A stretch of 64,000 nucleotides of DNA from Pardosa pseudoannulata (Eukaryota; Arthropoda; Arachnida; Araneae; Lycosidae): the NCBI GenBank assembly GCA_032207245.1, contig CM063506.1:17769682-17833681 (forward strand), given 5' to 3'. The translations under genes were made by a program, and so were the position numbers. Shown here one piece after another: positions 49,301 through 54,200 of this stretch (position 1 is the stretch's first letter; each line of letters starts with the position of its first letter). The notes beneath the pieces were generated by a model that saw only the letters and a program-made list of their open reading frames with translations, made no database searches and was not told where the DNA came from.

Positions 49301-51207
49301 TACTAATAGAAAATGCTTTTAAAAATTATATAAAACTATGGAATGCTAAAATCATAAATATTGCTTCTTTTACCATAAGGCAAACATTTCACCACTTTAA
49401 GCATTAAAATTAAAAATTATGAGAAGGATCCAGAAATTCTTTGTCTTAAAACAATATAAGATCAAGGATGGCTAAGATGTTGAGAACAGTCAACTTAGAA
49501 CCCTCCAGAGGTCACCTGCAAAGCTTATGTGAATATTGACAAACTGTAGTTATGAATTCAGAACTGATACAACTATAATAAAAATAAAGTATTAAAAATT
49601 CAAAACTACACATTGCAAATAATCGAATTTTACTTAGGATCATATTTAAGGATTAATTCAAGTTTTTACAAGCTAAATTTTAATAATATTACTGAAAATA
49701 TGGAATGACAATATCTTCAAAATAAGTTACTTTCTTATTTTTTTACTTTGTAATTTTTTTCATAAATTTTTATCTAATTTGTTTCACTACAATTCTAAAA
49801 TAATAATTTTCTATTAATTCCCGTAATTTCTTGAATTGTTTAAATTTAAAGACTAATTCTAGAAAACAATTATTCATAGGTAGAGTTAGACATAAATAGT
49901 TATCAATGTTGTCTTAGGGGAATGGTCTTATAGATGTCTTAGTTATGTCTGACAGGGTAAGGTCATTCAATTTAAAAGTAGCTTCTAAAAGTCTCATCAA
50001 TATTTATGAGTACTAAAAAGTTCTTAAAAAGCACCAATTTATATTCTAAAACATATTGCCTACAGGTATACTTTTACAAAACATATTGCCCCTAGCATGT
50101 GGAAATTTGTTCACCCCTGATATAGATCACAGTTAATAAGATAAAACTTGTTCATGAAGTCCAGATTTGTATCCTTATAACCATATAAGGAACATCATTG
50201 ACATCAACATGTTAATGGTGTTACATCACATCATTATTAACATCAAATGCTGCTGTAAACAATATGTTTTGTTCAACTAACACCATAATAGAACAATAAT
50301 TTTTGTGTTTAAAATGCTTTGTTATACTTCTCCCTTCTTTCAACGTGAATTAAACAGTAATTTAATTTTAAAAATGTTTAAATAAGAAAATATAAACAAG
50401 GGGTCTTCCAGAGTTATCACAAAGGGTCCTGTTTTTGTGAAACTGAAAAATCTACTCATTTTATGACACAGGAATTATTGTTAAAATATGATTCCTTCAG
50501 CAAGGGTATTGTTTTGTGAATTTGAGAAAATAGGATCCGGTTTTTATAAAAATATACAAATTTATGAATCTGAAATTATTACTAGGTTCTACTTTAAAAA
50601 ATCTTTGATTAAAAAAACTGTATATTTATGTATACATTAATATATTTTATGTACACAGATATAGTATTATGCATTATACAGATAGTATATTATGTATACA
50701 GATTTATAAACAATTATTATGAACTATATTAAATAATTAGGCTCCTCTTAGATCTGTTTTGCATAAGGTTCATTCAGTTTGTGAAAGGTTAATTTTTAAA
50801 ATATATATTTTGCACAGGAATAATAATGAGAAGGGTCCCTTTTTAAAATGAAAACATTGTGATTAATCAATTTCTAAGATATTTTGTGAAGTCTATTAAC
50901 AGACCCAAATTTTGCTTAAAGAGTTTACTGTAAACCTATAAAAAAGGCATTAAAGTTTCAATAGCTTTTAATATTACTATATCAATAAAAATTTAATATT
51001 TTCTTAAAAAACATTCCACAAAATAAAATATCTGCATGAACTCCAATCAAACTACTGTATTAAATTACAGAATTCTGATATTTATACCATAAAATAAAGA
51101 CTAACCTTTAGTCTTCGTACTAAGTCATCTGTGCTGAGTTCATGTGTAATCTCCTTCACACCAGAGGGATAGACTATTTTCGGTTGTTTTAATGTTGCTT
51201 TTGGCAT
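1083..51207 (-). CDS. PDS5: Sister chromatid cohesion protein PDS5 (26 coding exons, C-terminus off the window)
   Basis: PDS5 is a HEAT-repeat protein that binds cohesin in the nucleus and, with WAPL, sororin and acetyltransferases, controls release and maintenance of sister-chromatid cohesion. I joined exons in this order: 51207-51106, 47693-47496, 46515-46429, 44469-44372, 41651-41525, 38994-38914, 36221-36084, 34251-34136, 32661-32567, 29449-29304, 25295-25144, 23745-23632, 20437-20405, 20059-19959, 19787-19648, 15690-15475, 13364-13204, 12574-12451, 10972-10817, 7766-7698, 7600-7467, 5647-5524, 5429-5225, 3189-3075, 1496-1367, 1205-1083. All junctions are GT-AG, phases match, and the sum is 3,285 nt (1,095 codons) with no stop. 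Similarity to vertebrate PDS5A/B, recalled from the family, runs end to end, including APDAPY near the N-terminus and [13 protein letters not shown]. Vertebrate proteins exceed 1,300 residues, so the basic C-terminal tail is missing to the left. Identity is firm; single exon edges could shift by a few bases. Confidence 0.95.
1367..1496 (-). CDS. PDS5: PDS5 coding exon 25
   Basis: 130 nt, phase 2 to 0, with [14 protein letters not shown] and [13 protein letters not shown], matching CLWFMLEVLMTKNEN and IKLTRDAQSPDES. Confidence 0.95.
1801..1863. repeat. (AC)n-(GA)n microsatellite
   Basis: About 19 AC units followed by a short A-rich spacer and about 12 GA units, in the intron between PDS5 exons 24 and 25. 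Confidence 0.97.
2095..2545 (-). mobile_element. Helitron-family relic without recognisable termini
   Basis: The stretch from about 2100 to 2530 aligns by eye with 43380-43800 and 57250-57620, which are interiors of Helitron copies. Shared anchors include TTAAATTTAAAATTA and the block leading to TTTAGGAGGAGA near 2530. Neither the CTAG hairpin end nor the TC head is present. The rest of the intron (1497-3074) shows only a microsatellite. Confidence 0.6.
3075..3189 (-). CDS. PDS5: PDS5 coding exon 24
   Basis: 115 nt, phase 1 to 2, with [18 protein letters not shown], matching [17 protein letters not shown]. Confidence 0.95.
3679..3722. repeat. 44-bp direct repeat, left copy
   Basis: Identical over 44 bases to 4133-4176. 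It abuts the 3' end of the BEL/Pao fragment, so the pair looks like an unusually long target-site duplication. Confidence 0.95.
3723..4132 (-). mobile_element. 5'-truncated BEL/Pao retrotransposon fragment (DUF5641 end of Pol plus LTR remnant)
   Basis: On the minus strand an open frame (4129-3848, 93 codons) carries GDIVLL, a W 16 residues later, [14 protein letters not shown] and [11 protein letters not shown]. This is the C-terminal DUF5641-type domain after the integrase of BEL/Pao elements. The frame is cut at its 5' side where the insertion meets the direct repeat. Downstream, 3765-3723 begins TGTTAGGA and ends TCCTAACA, the TG...CA form of an LTR, but is only 43 bp, so the LTR is probably internally deleted. 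The fragment ends exactly at the 44-bp repeat. It cannot be autonomous. The rest of this PDS5 intron shows nothing recognisable. Confidence 0.8.
4133..4176. repeat. 44-bp direct repeat, right copy
   Basis: Second copy of the repeat at 3679-3722, identical by eye. The two copies bracket the BEL/Pao fragment. Confidence 0.95.
5225..5429 (-). CDS. PDS5: PDS5 coding exon 23
   Basis: 205 nt, phase 0 to 1, with [26 protein letters not shown] and [12 protein letters not shown], matching YQVRQIFAQKLHKAL, LPLEYMAIFAL and ISIRREYIKQNP. Confidence 0.96.
5524..5647 (-). CDS. PDS5: PDS5 coding exon 22
   Basis: 124 nt, phase 2 to 0, with [16 protein letters not shown] and [11 protein letters not shown], matching LRLAAGSAIMKLAQEP and EQFQLCALVIN. 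Confidence 0.96.
6147..6345. mobile_element. piggyBac-like MITE (199 bp) with TTAA target duplication
   Basis: TTAA at 6143-6146 and 6346-6349 flanks an element starting CCCTTTAAGGACAGGTGTAT. Its other end, read on the minus strand, starts CCGTATGAGGAGGGTGTATC, an imperfect inverted repeat of about 20 bp. TTAA duplications and a CCCTTT start are typical of piggyBac relatives. It is noncoding and lies in the PDS5 intron 5648-7466; I see nothing else there. Confidence 0.72.
7467..7600 (-). CDS. PDS5: PDS5 coding exon 21
   Basis: 134 nt, phase 0 to 2, with [17 protein letters not shown] and [14 protein letters not shown], matching LVRWLLGMKNNQSKSANS and LRLLSAMLVSEGDL. Confidence 0.95.
7698..7766 (-). 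CDS. PDS5: PDS5 coding exon 20
   Basis: 23 codons, phase 0 to 0, containing [19 protein letters not shown], the poorly conserved linker equivalent to GKLWSPDEEVSPEVLAKV in vertebrates. Confidence 0.88.
7767..10816 (-). other. PDS5 intron with no recognised element
   Basis: About 3 kb of AT-rich intron. It holds homopolymers (T-run 8213-8239, A-run about 8266-8280, T-run about 8610-8632) and a CG-containing patch near 9446-9460. I found no coding region, inverted-repeat element or tRNA-like box. Confidence 0.6.
8213..8280. repeat. Poly-T then poly-A homopolymers
   Basis: 27 consecutive T at 8213-8239, then after a short AT-rich spacer about 15 A ending near 8280. Such facing runs may mark old retroposon tails, but no body is visible. 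Confidence 0.9.
10817..10972 (-). CDS. PDS5: PDS5 coding exon 19
   Basis: 52 codons, phase 0 to 0, with [16 protein letters not shown] and [11 protein letters not shown], matching VSLGHISMLAPDQF and FIVKDLLMND of the family. Confidence 0.94.
11985..12240 (-). mobile_element. tRNA-derived SINE, second family (minus strand)
   Basis: Read on the minus strand, a head with GGGTTGTCACTTCACTCCC is followed about 30 nt later by GGTTTGATCCTTGG, which resembles a pol III B box. The GC content is clearly above the surrounding intron. It does not share the tail of the other SINEs in the window. It is decayed, and boundaries are approximate. The intron is 10973-12450. Confidence 0.55.
12451..12574 (-). 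CDS. PDS5: PDS5 coding exon 18
   Basis: 124 nt, phase 2 to 0, with [18 protein letters not shown] and VFGQIID, matching HQAKQAVHCIHAIFTNKE of PDS5A. Confidence 0.95.
13204..13364 (-). CDS. PDS5: PDS5 coding exon 17
   Basis: 161 nt, phase 0 to 2, with [18 protein letters not shown] and [10 protein letters not shown], matching ESLLQCLRMEDDKVAE and IFRNTGHKIE. Confidence 0.93.
13985..14362 (+). mobile_element. tRNA-derived SINE sharing a 3' tail with the main family
   Basis: A tRNA-like start (GATGGCTTAGTAGTCAATG) is followed by about 190 nt not found in the other SINEs. From 14242 on come GGCATGGATG, TTTTAAGCAGTAAATCCCAG and CACTAGCCC, ending AAAACCAAACC, which is the tail of the SINEs at 18209, 29962 and 48375. 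It is therefore a different head and middle joined to the common tail. Confidence 0.6.
14813..15190. mobile_element. R2 inverted-repeat element, copy 1
   Basis: Begins ATACCAGCCAATCTA and matches 31033-31380 and 36646-38109 along its length (TTTTTCACTGCAAAATA, then TTTTGATTAAAT). Its end sequence GTTAAGAGAAGCAATAATAG is uninterrupted, whereas the copy at 37029 is split there by a piggyBac-like element. The right terminus blends into AT-rich DNA and may extend to about 15400. Confidence 0.6.
15316..15381. repeat. (AT)n microsatellite
   Basis: About 33 uninterrupted AT units, some 90 bp downstream of PDS5 exon 16 on the transcript. Confidence 0.97.
15475..15690 (-). CDS. PDS5: PDS5 coding exon 16
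   Basis: 72 codons, phase 0 to 0, with [20 protein letters not shown] and GLHLLQ, matching MVKFLLERIAPVHID and GLELLK of PDS5A. The (AT)n tract ends about 90 bp before its donor. Confidence 0.95.
15813..16195. repeat. Two-copy tandem duplication (~196 bp unit)
   Basis: The segment starting CATATTAACATTAGAAT at 15813 repeats from 16009 as CACATTAACATTAGAAT. Both copies then share CAAGAAGG.ATCA, CTTTTCTTAAAT, the CTTTACC block and ATATTTGAAATGA. Divergence is moderate. Confidence 0.8.
16946..17110. mobile_element. Palindromic MITE (165 bp)
   Basis: The two ends form an inverted repeat of about 65 bp: GGCTGCTACCATATTA opposes TAATATGGTAGCAGCC, then TCGACATATGTCACTGGTGA and a TGACGTCA-like part, around a short central loop. 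TAT occurs at both flanks, giving a TA or 3-bp target duplication as in Tc1/mariner or PIF/Harbinger MITEs. Arms remain nearly identical, so insertion is fairly recent. Confidence 0.85.
17347..17880. mobile_element. R1 inverted-repeat MITE, copy 2 (right end lost)
   Basis: Begins CAGAAATGCCAACATTC, then AGGAGCAACAATGTGG, and follows copies 1, 3 and 4 in order and orientation to about 17880. The right terminal repeat cannot be found. Confidence 0.65.
18209..18367 (-). mobile_element. tRNA-derived SINE, main family
   Basis: On the minus strand it starts GGCCGAATGGTTAGGGCGC, carries the B-box-like GGGTTTGAATCCCAC, then GGCATGGATGTTTGTAGCC, TTTAAGCAGTAGGCCC and ends near AAACCAAAC. It is the same layout as 29962-30130 and 48375-48541. 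The tRNA-like head is a SINE promoter, not a tRNA gene. Confidence 0.8.
19476..19503. repeat. Poly-T tract
   Basis: About 28 T in a row in the PDS5 intron just before exon 15 in plus-strand order; possible retroposon tail without a visible body. Confidence 0.9.
19648..19787 (-). CDS. PDS5: PDS5 coding exon 15
   Basis: 140 nt, phase 1 to 0, with [20 protein letters not shown] and [13 protein letters not shown], corresponding to the family's LISPTCSCKQAD segment. Confidence 0.9.
19959..20059 (-). CDS. PDS5: PDS5 coding exon 14
   Basis: 101 nt, phase 2 to 1, with [16 protein letters not shown] and a less conserved tail ending KIIILS. Donor CTA/GTGAGT. Confidence 0.9.
20405..20437 (-). CDS. PDS5: PDS5 coding exon 13 (33-nt microexon)
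   Basis: Only 33 nt, phase 2 to 2, giving [12 protein letters not shown] across its junctions; this matches the KALNEMWKCQN stretch of the family. The acceptor TATTAG and donor AAC/GTAAGT are good. It is needed to keep the frame between its neighbours. Confidence 0.88.
20959..21120. repeat. Two (AT)n microsatellites
   Basis: A run of about 34 bp near 20959-20992 and one of about 73 bp at 21048-21120, split by ordinary intron sequence. Confidence 0.96.
21528..21563. repeat. Perfect 16-bp hairpin
   Basis: ATTGGATGTTGAGGTC is followed by CCAT and then its exact reverse complement. The stem is fully paired with a 4-nt loop and stands alone in the intron. Confidence 0.95.
22380..22435. repeat. 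(AT)n microsatellite
   Basis: About 28 AT units. Confidence 0.97.
23047..23106. repeat. (TG)n-(TA)n microsatellite
   Basis: A few TG units pass into about 26 TA units. Confidence 0.96.
23632..23745 (-). CDS. PDS5: PDS5 coding exon 12
   Basis: 114 nt, phase 2 to 2, with [20 protein letters not shown] and [17 protein letters not shown], equivalent to the family's KIFAQYLVPHNLETEERMK stretch. Confidence 0.92.
25144..25295 (-). CDS. PDS5: PDS5 coding exon 11
   Basis: 152 nt, phase 0 to 2, containing [18 protein letters not shown] and [17 protein letters not shown], among the best conserved PDS5 segments. Confidence 0.95.
26691..27857. repeat. 394-bp tandem repeat, three copies
   Basis: Units start with CAGTTTCTGGCAAACCTTGC at 26691, 27086 and 27480. 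The first two are nearly identical; the third diverges toward its end. Each has GCCAACCCCC..GGTGGGGGTGTC, a C/G-rich patch that stands out in this DNA. A degraded inverted partial copy lies at about 28376-28470. The left flank (26600-26680) is also GC-rich and unlike the unit. It lies in the PDS5 intron 25296-29303. The 60-codon frames inside the units are carried along by repetition and are not supported as genes. Confidence 0.95.
28376..28470. repeat. Inverted partial copy of the 394-bp unit
   Basis: ATTTCAAACC, a T-run, then CAAAATATGCTTTGAAATT and GTATAAA match the reverse complement of the unit's segment around 27320-27380, with a poly-T expansion in the middle. Confidence 0.65.
28938..29181. 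mobile_element. piggyBac-like MITE (244 bp)
   Basis: Starts CCCTTTCAGGACAGATGA after CTAA; its other end on the minus strand starts CACTTTCAGGATAATAG next to TTAA (29182-29185). This is an inverted repeat with a TTAA-type target in which the left copy has one change. It resembles the element at 6147. Confidence 0.65.
29304..29449 (-). CDS. PDS5: PDS5 coding exon 10
   Basis: 146 nt, phase 1 to 0, containing [35 protein letters not shown] and KERTLDKK. A downstream in-frame ATG within the intron is not used: the frame enters through the acceptor CTGTAG. Confidence 0.95.
29962..30130 (-). mobile_element. tRNA-derived SINE with 13-bp target duplication
   Basis: The best preserved copy. GTGACATTTTTTA occurs at 29949-29961 and 30131-30143. 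On the minus strand it reads GGCCGAATGGTTAGGGTGTT, then GTGGGTTCGAATCCCAC (B box), GGCATGGATGTTCGTAGCC and a tail ending CCCCCAAACC. The perfect duplication shows LINE-type retroposition. Confidence 0.9.
30403..30942. mobile_element. R1 inverted-repeat MITE, copy 3 (6-bp TSD)
   Basis: CAGACATGCCAAC at the left and GTTGGCATGTCTG at the right are exact inverted repeats. CTTAAT flanks both sides (30397-30402, 30943-30948). 540 bp with no coding capacity. Near the termini lie AGGAGCAACA and GAGCAACTCCGGAG. Confidence 0.88.
31033..31380. mobile_element. R2 inverted-repeat element, copy 2
   Basis: Starts ATACCTGTCAA and ends AAAAGTTGACATAG, an imperfect inverted repeat. The interior matches 14813 and 36646 (GACTGCAAAATATTTCA, TTTTGATTAAATTAAAT). 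It lies about 90 bp from R1 copy 3. Confidence 0.65.
31669..32420 (+). mobile_element. Non-autonomous Helitron (752 bp, intact ends)
   Basis: Begins TCCCCTATATAATAATAGCC after an A and ends CTAG before a T, as for A/T insertion. The end is preceded by the hairpin CCCGTCATATGGCGGG and 7 nt (CAATATG). These are standard Helitron termini. No Rep/helicase coding is present. The middle carries a tRNA-like module (31970-32045), and the 3' part (32140-32420) matches the copies at 42952 and 57144. Confidence 0.85.
31970..32045 (+). other. tRNA-like module inside Helitron
   Basis: TTTGGTAGGATGTCCG resembles a tRNA D-arm, and GGTTCTATCCCCG, about 45 nt downstream, resembles the T-arm/B box. The same module is in the Helitron at 57144 (57990-58075, minus). 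It is not a working tRNA: the acceptor stem pairs poorly. Confidence 0.5.
32567..32661 (-). CDS. PDS5: PDS5 coding exon 9
   Basis: 95 nt, entering in phase 2 and leaving in phase 1, with [19 protein letters not shown] and [10 protein letters not shown], matching RFNDIHVPVRLESVKFA and NHPDLAKDLT of PDS5. Confidence 0.92.
33163..33701. mobile_element. R1 inverted-repeat MITE, copy 4 (6-bp TSD)
   Basis: Starts CAGACATGTCAACATTC and ends GTTAGCATGCTTG, flanked by CATGAG on both sides (33157-33162, 33702-33707). 539 bp, same orientation as the other copies. Confidence 0.85.
34099..34121. repeat. Poly-A tract
   Basis: About 22 A, 15 bp past the donor of PDS5 exon 8 in transcript direction, where it reads as a T-run in the intron. 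Confidence 0.9.
34136..34251 (-). CDS. PDS5: PDS5 coding exon 8
   Basis: 116 nt, phase 0 to 2, containing [19 protein letters not shown] and LWTCFLGR. The arginine codon is split AG/G with the next exon. Confidence 0.92.
34806..35890 (-). mobile_element. piggyBac-like element (1.09 kb) with degraded transposase N-terminus
   Basis: TTAA at 34802-34805 and 35891-35894 flanks CCCTTTCGCGATGGG at the left and, on the minus strand, CCCTTTCTCGCCTACTG at the right. On the minus strand from about 35390 to 35230 a frame interrupted by stops encodes an acidic stretch with [18 protein letters not shown]. Acidic N-termini are common in piggyBac transposases, so this may be the remnant of one; the catalytic part is absent. 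GC content exceeds the host intron. Confidence 0.65.
36084..36221 (-). CDS. PDS5: PDS5 coding exon 7
   Basis: 46 codons, phase 0 to 0, with [19 protein letters not shown] and [10 protein letters not shown], matching the family segment that ends PQLEFKLK. The vertebrate sequence SNDGEERL continues in the next exon as SSHEKERL. Confidence 0.93.
37033..37890. mobile_element. piggyBac-like MITE (858 bp) carrying a long microsatellite
   Basis: Flanked by TTAA (37029-37032 and 37891-37894). It starts CCCTTACGGACAGTGGTTTC and ends TGACCTTTAAAGGG. It shares both ends and an inner block (CTGTACAAGGG) with 48557-49042. It is longer than that copy mainly because of (AT)n(GT)n(AT)n expansion at 37239-37362. 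The insertion is proved by the empty-site match in R2 copy 1. Confidence 0.85.
37239..37362. repeat. (AT)n(GT)n(AT)n compound microsatellite
   Basis: An AT run, then about 25 GT units with interruptions, then AT again; it lies within a piggyBac-like MITE. Open frames of repeated Tyr-Ile or Val-Cys on either strand are artefacts. Confidence 0.97.
38914..38994 (-). CDS. PDS5: PDS5 coding exon 6
   Basis: 27 codons, phase 0 to 0, with [18 protein letters not shown], equivalent to the DLAKVLLKRT helix of vertebrate PDS5. Acceptor CTCTAG, donor GGT/GTAAG. Confidence 0.9.
39639..39866 (+). pseudogene. Fragment with helix-turn-helix like a Tc1/mariner-type transposase N-terminus
   Basis: 75 codons include [20 protein letters not shown], then [20 protein letters not shown], a clear HTH pattern, then SPRKF. 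Arthropod DDE-transposon proteins often start this way (repeat-rich helix, GVSxxTVxRI, then a basic SP.K stretch). No DDE domain follows before 40400. A nearby ATG at 39607 in another frame suggests a frameshift near the start. It sits in PDS5 intron 38995-41524. The family call is an inference. Confidence 0.4.
41017..41041. repeat. Poly-T tract
   Basis: About 25 T. The upstream 40452-40928 open frame resembles nothing I know. Otherwise 39900-41500 shows no recognisable element. Confidence 0.9.
41525..41651 (-). CDS. PDS5: PDS5 coding exon 5
   Basis: 127 nt entering in phase 2 and leaving in phase 0. It contains [18 protein letters not shown] and ends VVEPKK, aligning with the MHMLDLM segment of the family. 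Confidence 0.9.
42952..43949 (-). mobile_element. Non-autonomous Helitron, degraded (998 bp)
   Basis: The minus strand begins TCCGCTACATAATAATAGCC and ends with a decayed hairpin near ATCCTGTCATAGGAT followed by CTAG. Its interior aligns with the copies at 57144 and 31669. It lacks the tRNA-like module. The host intron is 41652-44371; outside the element I see nothing. Confidence 0.75.
44372..44469 (-). CDS. PDS5: PDS5 coding exon 4
   Basis: 98 nt, starting [14 protein letters not shown] directly after RYFYLLE of the previous exon. Ends in phase 2 (AA/GTAAGT); the codon is completed by the first base of the next exon to give Asn. Confidence 0.92.
45031..45600. mobile_element. Fold-back element with a third, direct arm
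   Basis: Arms at 45365-45464 and 45498-45600 are inverted copies of about 100 bp, with a loop of about 33 bp. They contain TTTCCCTGACGGACGGGAGA and GATGGCGCAGTGAGTGTGG. A further direct copy of the arm lies at 45031-45165, about 200 bp upstream, with GTGAGGTGC matching the outer end GCACCTCAC at 45600. The whole may be one element bounded by the outer arms with a duplicated inner arm. No coding capacity. Confidence 0.8.
45977..46275. mobile_element. Solo LTR (299 bp) with 5-bp target duplication
   Basis: ATGAC flanks both sides (45972-45976 and 46276-46280). The block starts TGTGATGTCCCCACGTCAC, contains AATAAA at 46190-46195 in plus orientation, and is much GC-richer than its surroundings. 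It ends TGATA rather than TG...CA, probably by mutation. No internal region is present, so recombination between LTRs is likely. Family (Gypsy or BEL) not resolved. Confidence 0.65.
46429..46515 (-). CDS. PDS5: PDS5 coding exon 3
   Basis: 29 codons, phase 0 to 0, containing [11 protein letters not shown] and RYFYLLE, matching the QLKGLED...RYFYLLE stretch of vertebrate PDS5. Donor GAA/GTAAG; acceptor TTTGCAG. Confidence 0.93.
47496..47693 (-). CDS. PDS5: PDS5 coding exon 2
   Basis: 66 codons, phase 0 to 0. It contains [29 protein letters not shown] and APDAPY, the most conserved N-terminal HEAT block of PDS5; the APDAPY motif belongs to the surface contacted by partner peptides in the family. 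The acceptor is CATTTTAG/GAATG and the donor AAAG/GTAAG. Confidence 0.95.
48375..48541 (-). mobile_element. tRNA-derived SINE, main family
   Basis: Flanked by GGAAATG (48368-48374) and GGAAAATG (48542-48549). The minus strand carries the decayed head and the tail ending CCAAACCAAAAC. The empty site is seen in the duplicate copy near 49303. Confidence 0.8.
48557..49042. mobile_element. piggyBac-like MITE (486 bp)
   Basis: TTAA at 48553-48556 and 49043-49046. Starts CCCTTTAGAAGACAGTGG and ends TGACCTTTAAAGGG, same family as 37033-37890. It entered the left copy of a local duplication; the right copy has the unoccupied site. Confidence 0.85.
49481..51105 (-). other. Part of PDS5 intron without recognised element
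   Basis: AT-rich; no termini, tRNA boxes or coding seen. The first part of the same intron (47694-48329) is equally blank. Confidence 0.6.
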
Positions 51208-51219
51208 GTTTTTTTGTAT
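51106..51219 (-). CDS. PDS5: PDS5 coding exon 1 (start codon at 51207)
   Basis: A pyrimidine-rich acceptor precedes 12 nt of leader, then ATG at 51207-51205 and 34 codons beginning MPKATLKQ and containing [10 protein letters not shown], which matches the N-terminal PGVKEIT region of PDS5. The exon ends in phase 0 at AAAG/GTTAG. The leader is only 12 nt after an acceptor, so an upstream noncoding exon must exist, probably near 55 kb. Confidence 0.9.
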
Positions 51220-54200
51220 CTAAGATAAAAGAAAAAATTGCATTAATAAAGAATATACATAGGATATATAAAAATTTTAAAAACAAATAAAAGTGATACA
51301 TATAAGCTATGTACATTACTTTAACAACTATAAGAGAGGTTCATGATGAAATTTAAATAATTCTAAAATTAGTTTATGTATAAAACAAAAAGAAACACAA
51401 TATACCAAAACTACTATAACAGTTAAATTATAATCATATGCCTCAAAACCAACCTTAAAACAATTAGTGAGAAATATTTTTATATTGAAATAAAAGTAAT
51501 AGTAAAAATAGTTCAGATCTAAGAAACTGATATTAAATATTTCTTACTTTCCTAAACTCTCTGAATTCAGAGTTTCAACATAAACTAAAAATAGATATCT
51601 TATTAATATAAATTATCTGAACACAACTGCTATTCTTCAGCTATGAAATTGACTCTGCTTAGAAGTACATAAATTTTGATGGTCAGTTATTTAAACCAAA
51701 CTTAAATTATCCCCTATATTAGAAATATTTATATTTTCTTGTTCAAATAAATTATTTTATGCTAAGAATCAAGAGCTTTAATCAAAAATTGCCTACATCG
51801 ATGCAATTCTGAAAAAAAAGACTGAAACATTTTATTCAAATAGATAATAACAATACAGGATCCAGAAATATATTAATATTTTATTTTAACTCCTAAACCT
51901 GCTAAATAATATTTATGTTTAGAGAGTAGGATATTCATACCTACATTAGTTGAAAGACCAATTACTGTTAAATCAAATAACTGGCTTTCAATAGATCCTG
52001 GGTTTATTTATACTTCTTTAATTTCTTAAAATAAAACCTTTTTTTAATTAAACTCTATTTTTTAATATTTTTTTATAACTTTAAGATAGTACAGATTGGA
52101 TATTTTTAATATAATTTCTATTTTAAAAGAGTTTTCCCTTGATAAAAGCATTAATTGTTCTGAGTATATAAAATTTCTTTTTTTACTTATACTTTTTTAA
52201 AGATATTAAATATGAACAAAAAAAACATCCACACTATATAGCCTAATAAAATGTTCTTAACTTAAATAGCTTTAGATAAATAGCCTTAAAAATATTTTCT
52301 TAGAAAGTATTAACAAACTAGTTTTTCCACTTAGTTTAGCAAAAGTATATTTTAGCTAATTAATAAAATTTCTTAAAATAAAAAATAACTGCCTTAAAAA
52401 ATTACTTTTAAAAATATATGTCAATATAGTTCAAAAATCAAATAATTAATAACAGTTAACTAGAAGAAATTGGATATTTTTAATCCATTACATAAATTAT
52501 TTATTTCTTCAATATTTCAAATTAAATCTGAAAAACAATTATTTTTAACTAAATTATCTAGTTCAGAAAATTTGAAATATCTGAATAAATATTTATCTAG
52601 CTAAAATTTAAGATTATTTTCTACTAGTATGCCAAGATTGTTTCAGTATTATAATGCTGTATATGTGTTACACTGGGATAAAATCCACCCCAAACCCCAT
52701 CTTTTGTTAAAAACTAGGGGTAGATTGCACCTGCCACCTCCAGTTTTCCTCTAACCTTTCAAAGGTAAGGTCATAAAAAAAAGTATGATCTATGTTCTCA
52801 AAATGTTATAATTTTTAATTTTGGGATGTCAAGTAGGACAAATTTCTTCATTAAACTAAAATTTCTTGTTAACACTGTGAACAGAATTATCCTTCTGCTC
52901 ACAGTATAATTAATGAATAATCACTGGCAAAAATAACAAAGTCTGTTGAATCTTCTTGCAAATGCTAAAACTAACAATGAGATTGATTATTCTTATTCTG
53001 GGATGATAATAATTTTAATAGCAATCATGTAAATGGATCTAAACTAGAAAGAAGTAAATATGAATAAATCTAAAAACAATTAAATAATGAATAAATTAGA
53101 TACATAATATGCAATGTAATAAACTGCATTTCACTACCTTATTATTGAATTTCTTCACTGATTACATGCAGCATGTCAAATAATGATTCTTCAAAAATTT
53201 CCAACCCAAAAGAATACTAAAATTATACTTTGTATTGACAAAAGTATTGTTTTGACATTTTTTTTAATTACAGGATACATTCTAGAACTGCATGTCCTAA
53301 TCAAAGCTAAATTATATTTAAAAATATTAAGTGAATATTTTATGTGGTGAACTAAAATATTTATATTATTGATCCTTATTTAAATTTATGCATATAAAAA
53401 TTAAATAGAATATTAAAGAACTCAGGGAGGTGTAAATTTGGAGTGAAATTTATCCAACAAGTGCACTAGTACAATGAAAAGTGTGTTCTGAAGGGTTAAT
53501 CTCACATGTTGACAAACAGAGAAAATTAAAAGAGATTAAAATATGAAAGTTACATACATAAGGTTTCTGTGTGTCCCAACAATGCCAAGGATTAATTAAA
53601 ATTATTATTATTATAGCCAATCTAACAATATCTTTTATCAATTATGACTTTAGTTACTTTTTGAACTCATAAAATTATTTATTGCTAGCTACATTAAAAA
53701 GCAAATTGATGATTTTAAAAACACAATAACTAAGAATCTACATAAAATAACTTCTGTATAATAAAAACAACAGTTGGCAATATATTAAAATATTAATATA
53801 TTTGTAATATCCATAAGGCAAAAGGAACAATTTATAAAGTACCAATATGAATCATAAAACAGTATTAATTACTCAAAAAATTAAGTAAAATATTGAAAAG
53901 TTAAAGTCGTGCTCATCCATGAAAATAAATTATGTGGCTAATTTAATTTTTGATATCAAAACTACCTCCTAAGCATGTGATTAATAATAAATCAAACAAC
54001 TAAATAACAAATAAAAGCATTTATAAAAATCAATATTGTCATATGCTTAACAGGTAGATTTACTTCACTGATAAGTTATCACTTCAATCCATGCTATAAG
54101 ATCAGCATTATAATAAGGCTAAAACTATTCTGAAAAGGAAAAATCTTAATAGTTTACACGATGAATTATAAAATTACAAAGATGTAACTATACCAATAAA

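Larger units (their letters stand above)
48330..49480. repeat. Local direct duplication, left copy filled by a SINE and a MITE
   Basis: Copy A (48330-49225 with inserts) and copy B (about 49270-49480) share TTATGAATT, TGTACTRCTARTRG, AAAATGCTTTT, the CAAACATTTCA block, and CCAGAAATTCTTT.TCTTAAAAC. Copy B lacks both the SINE 48375-48541 and the MITE 48557-49042. Confidence 0.75.
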
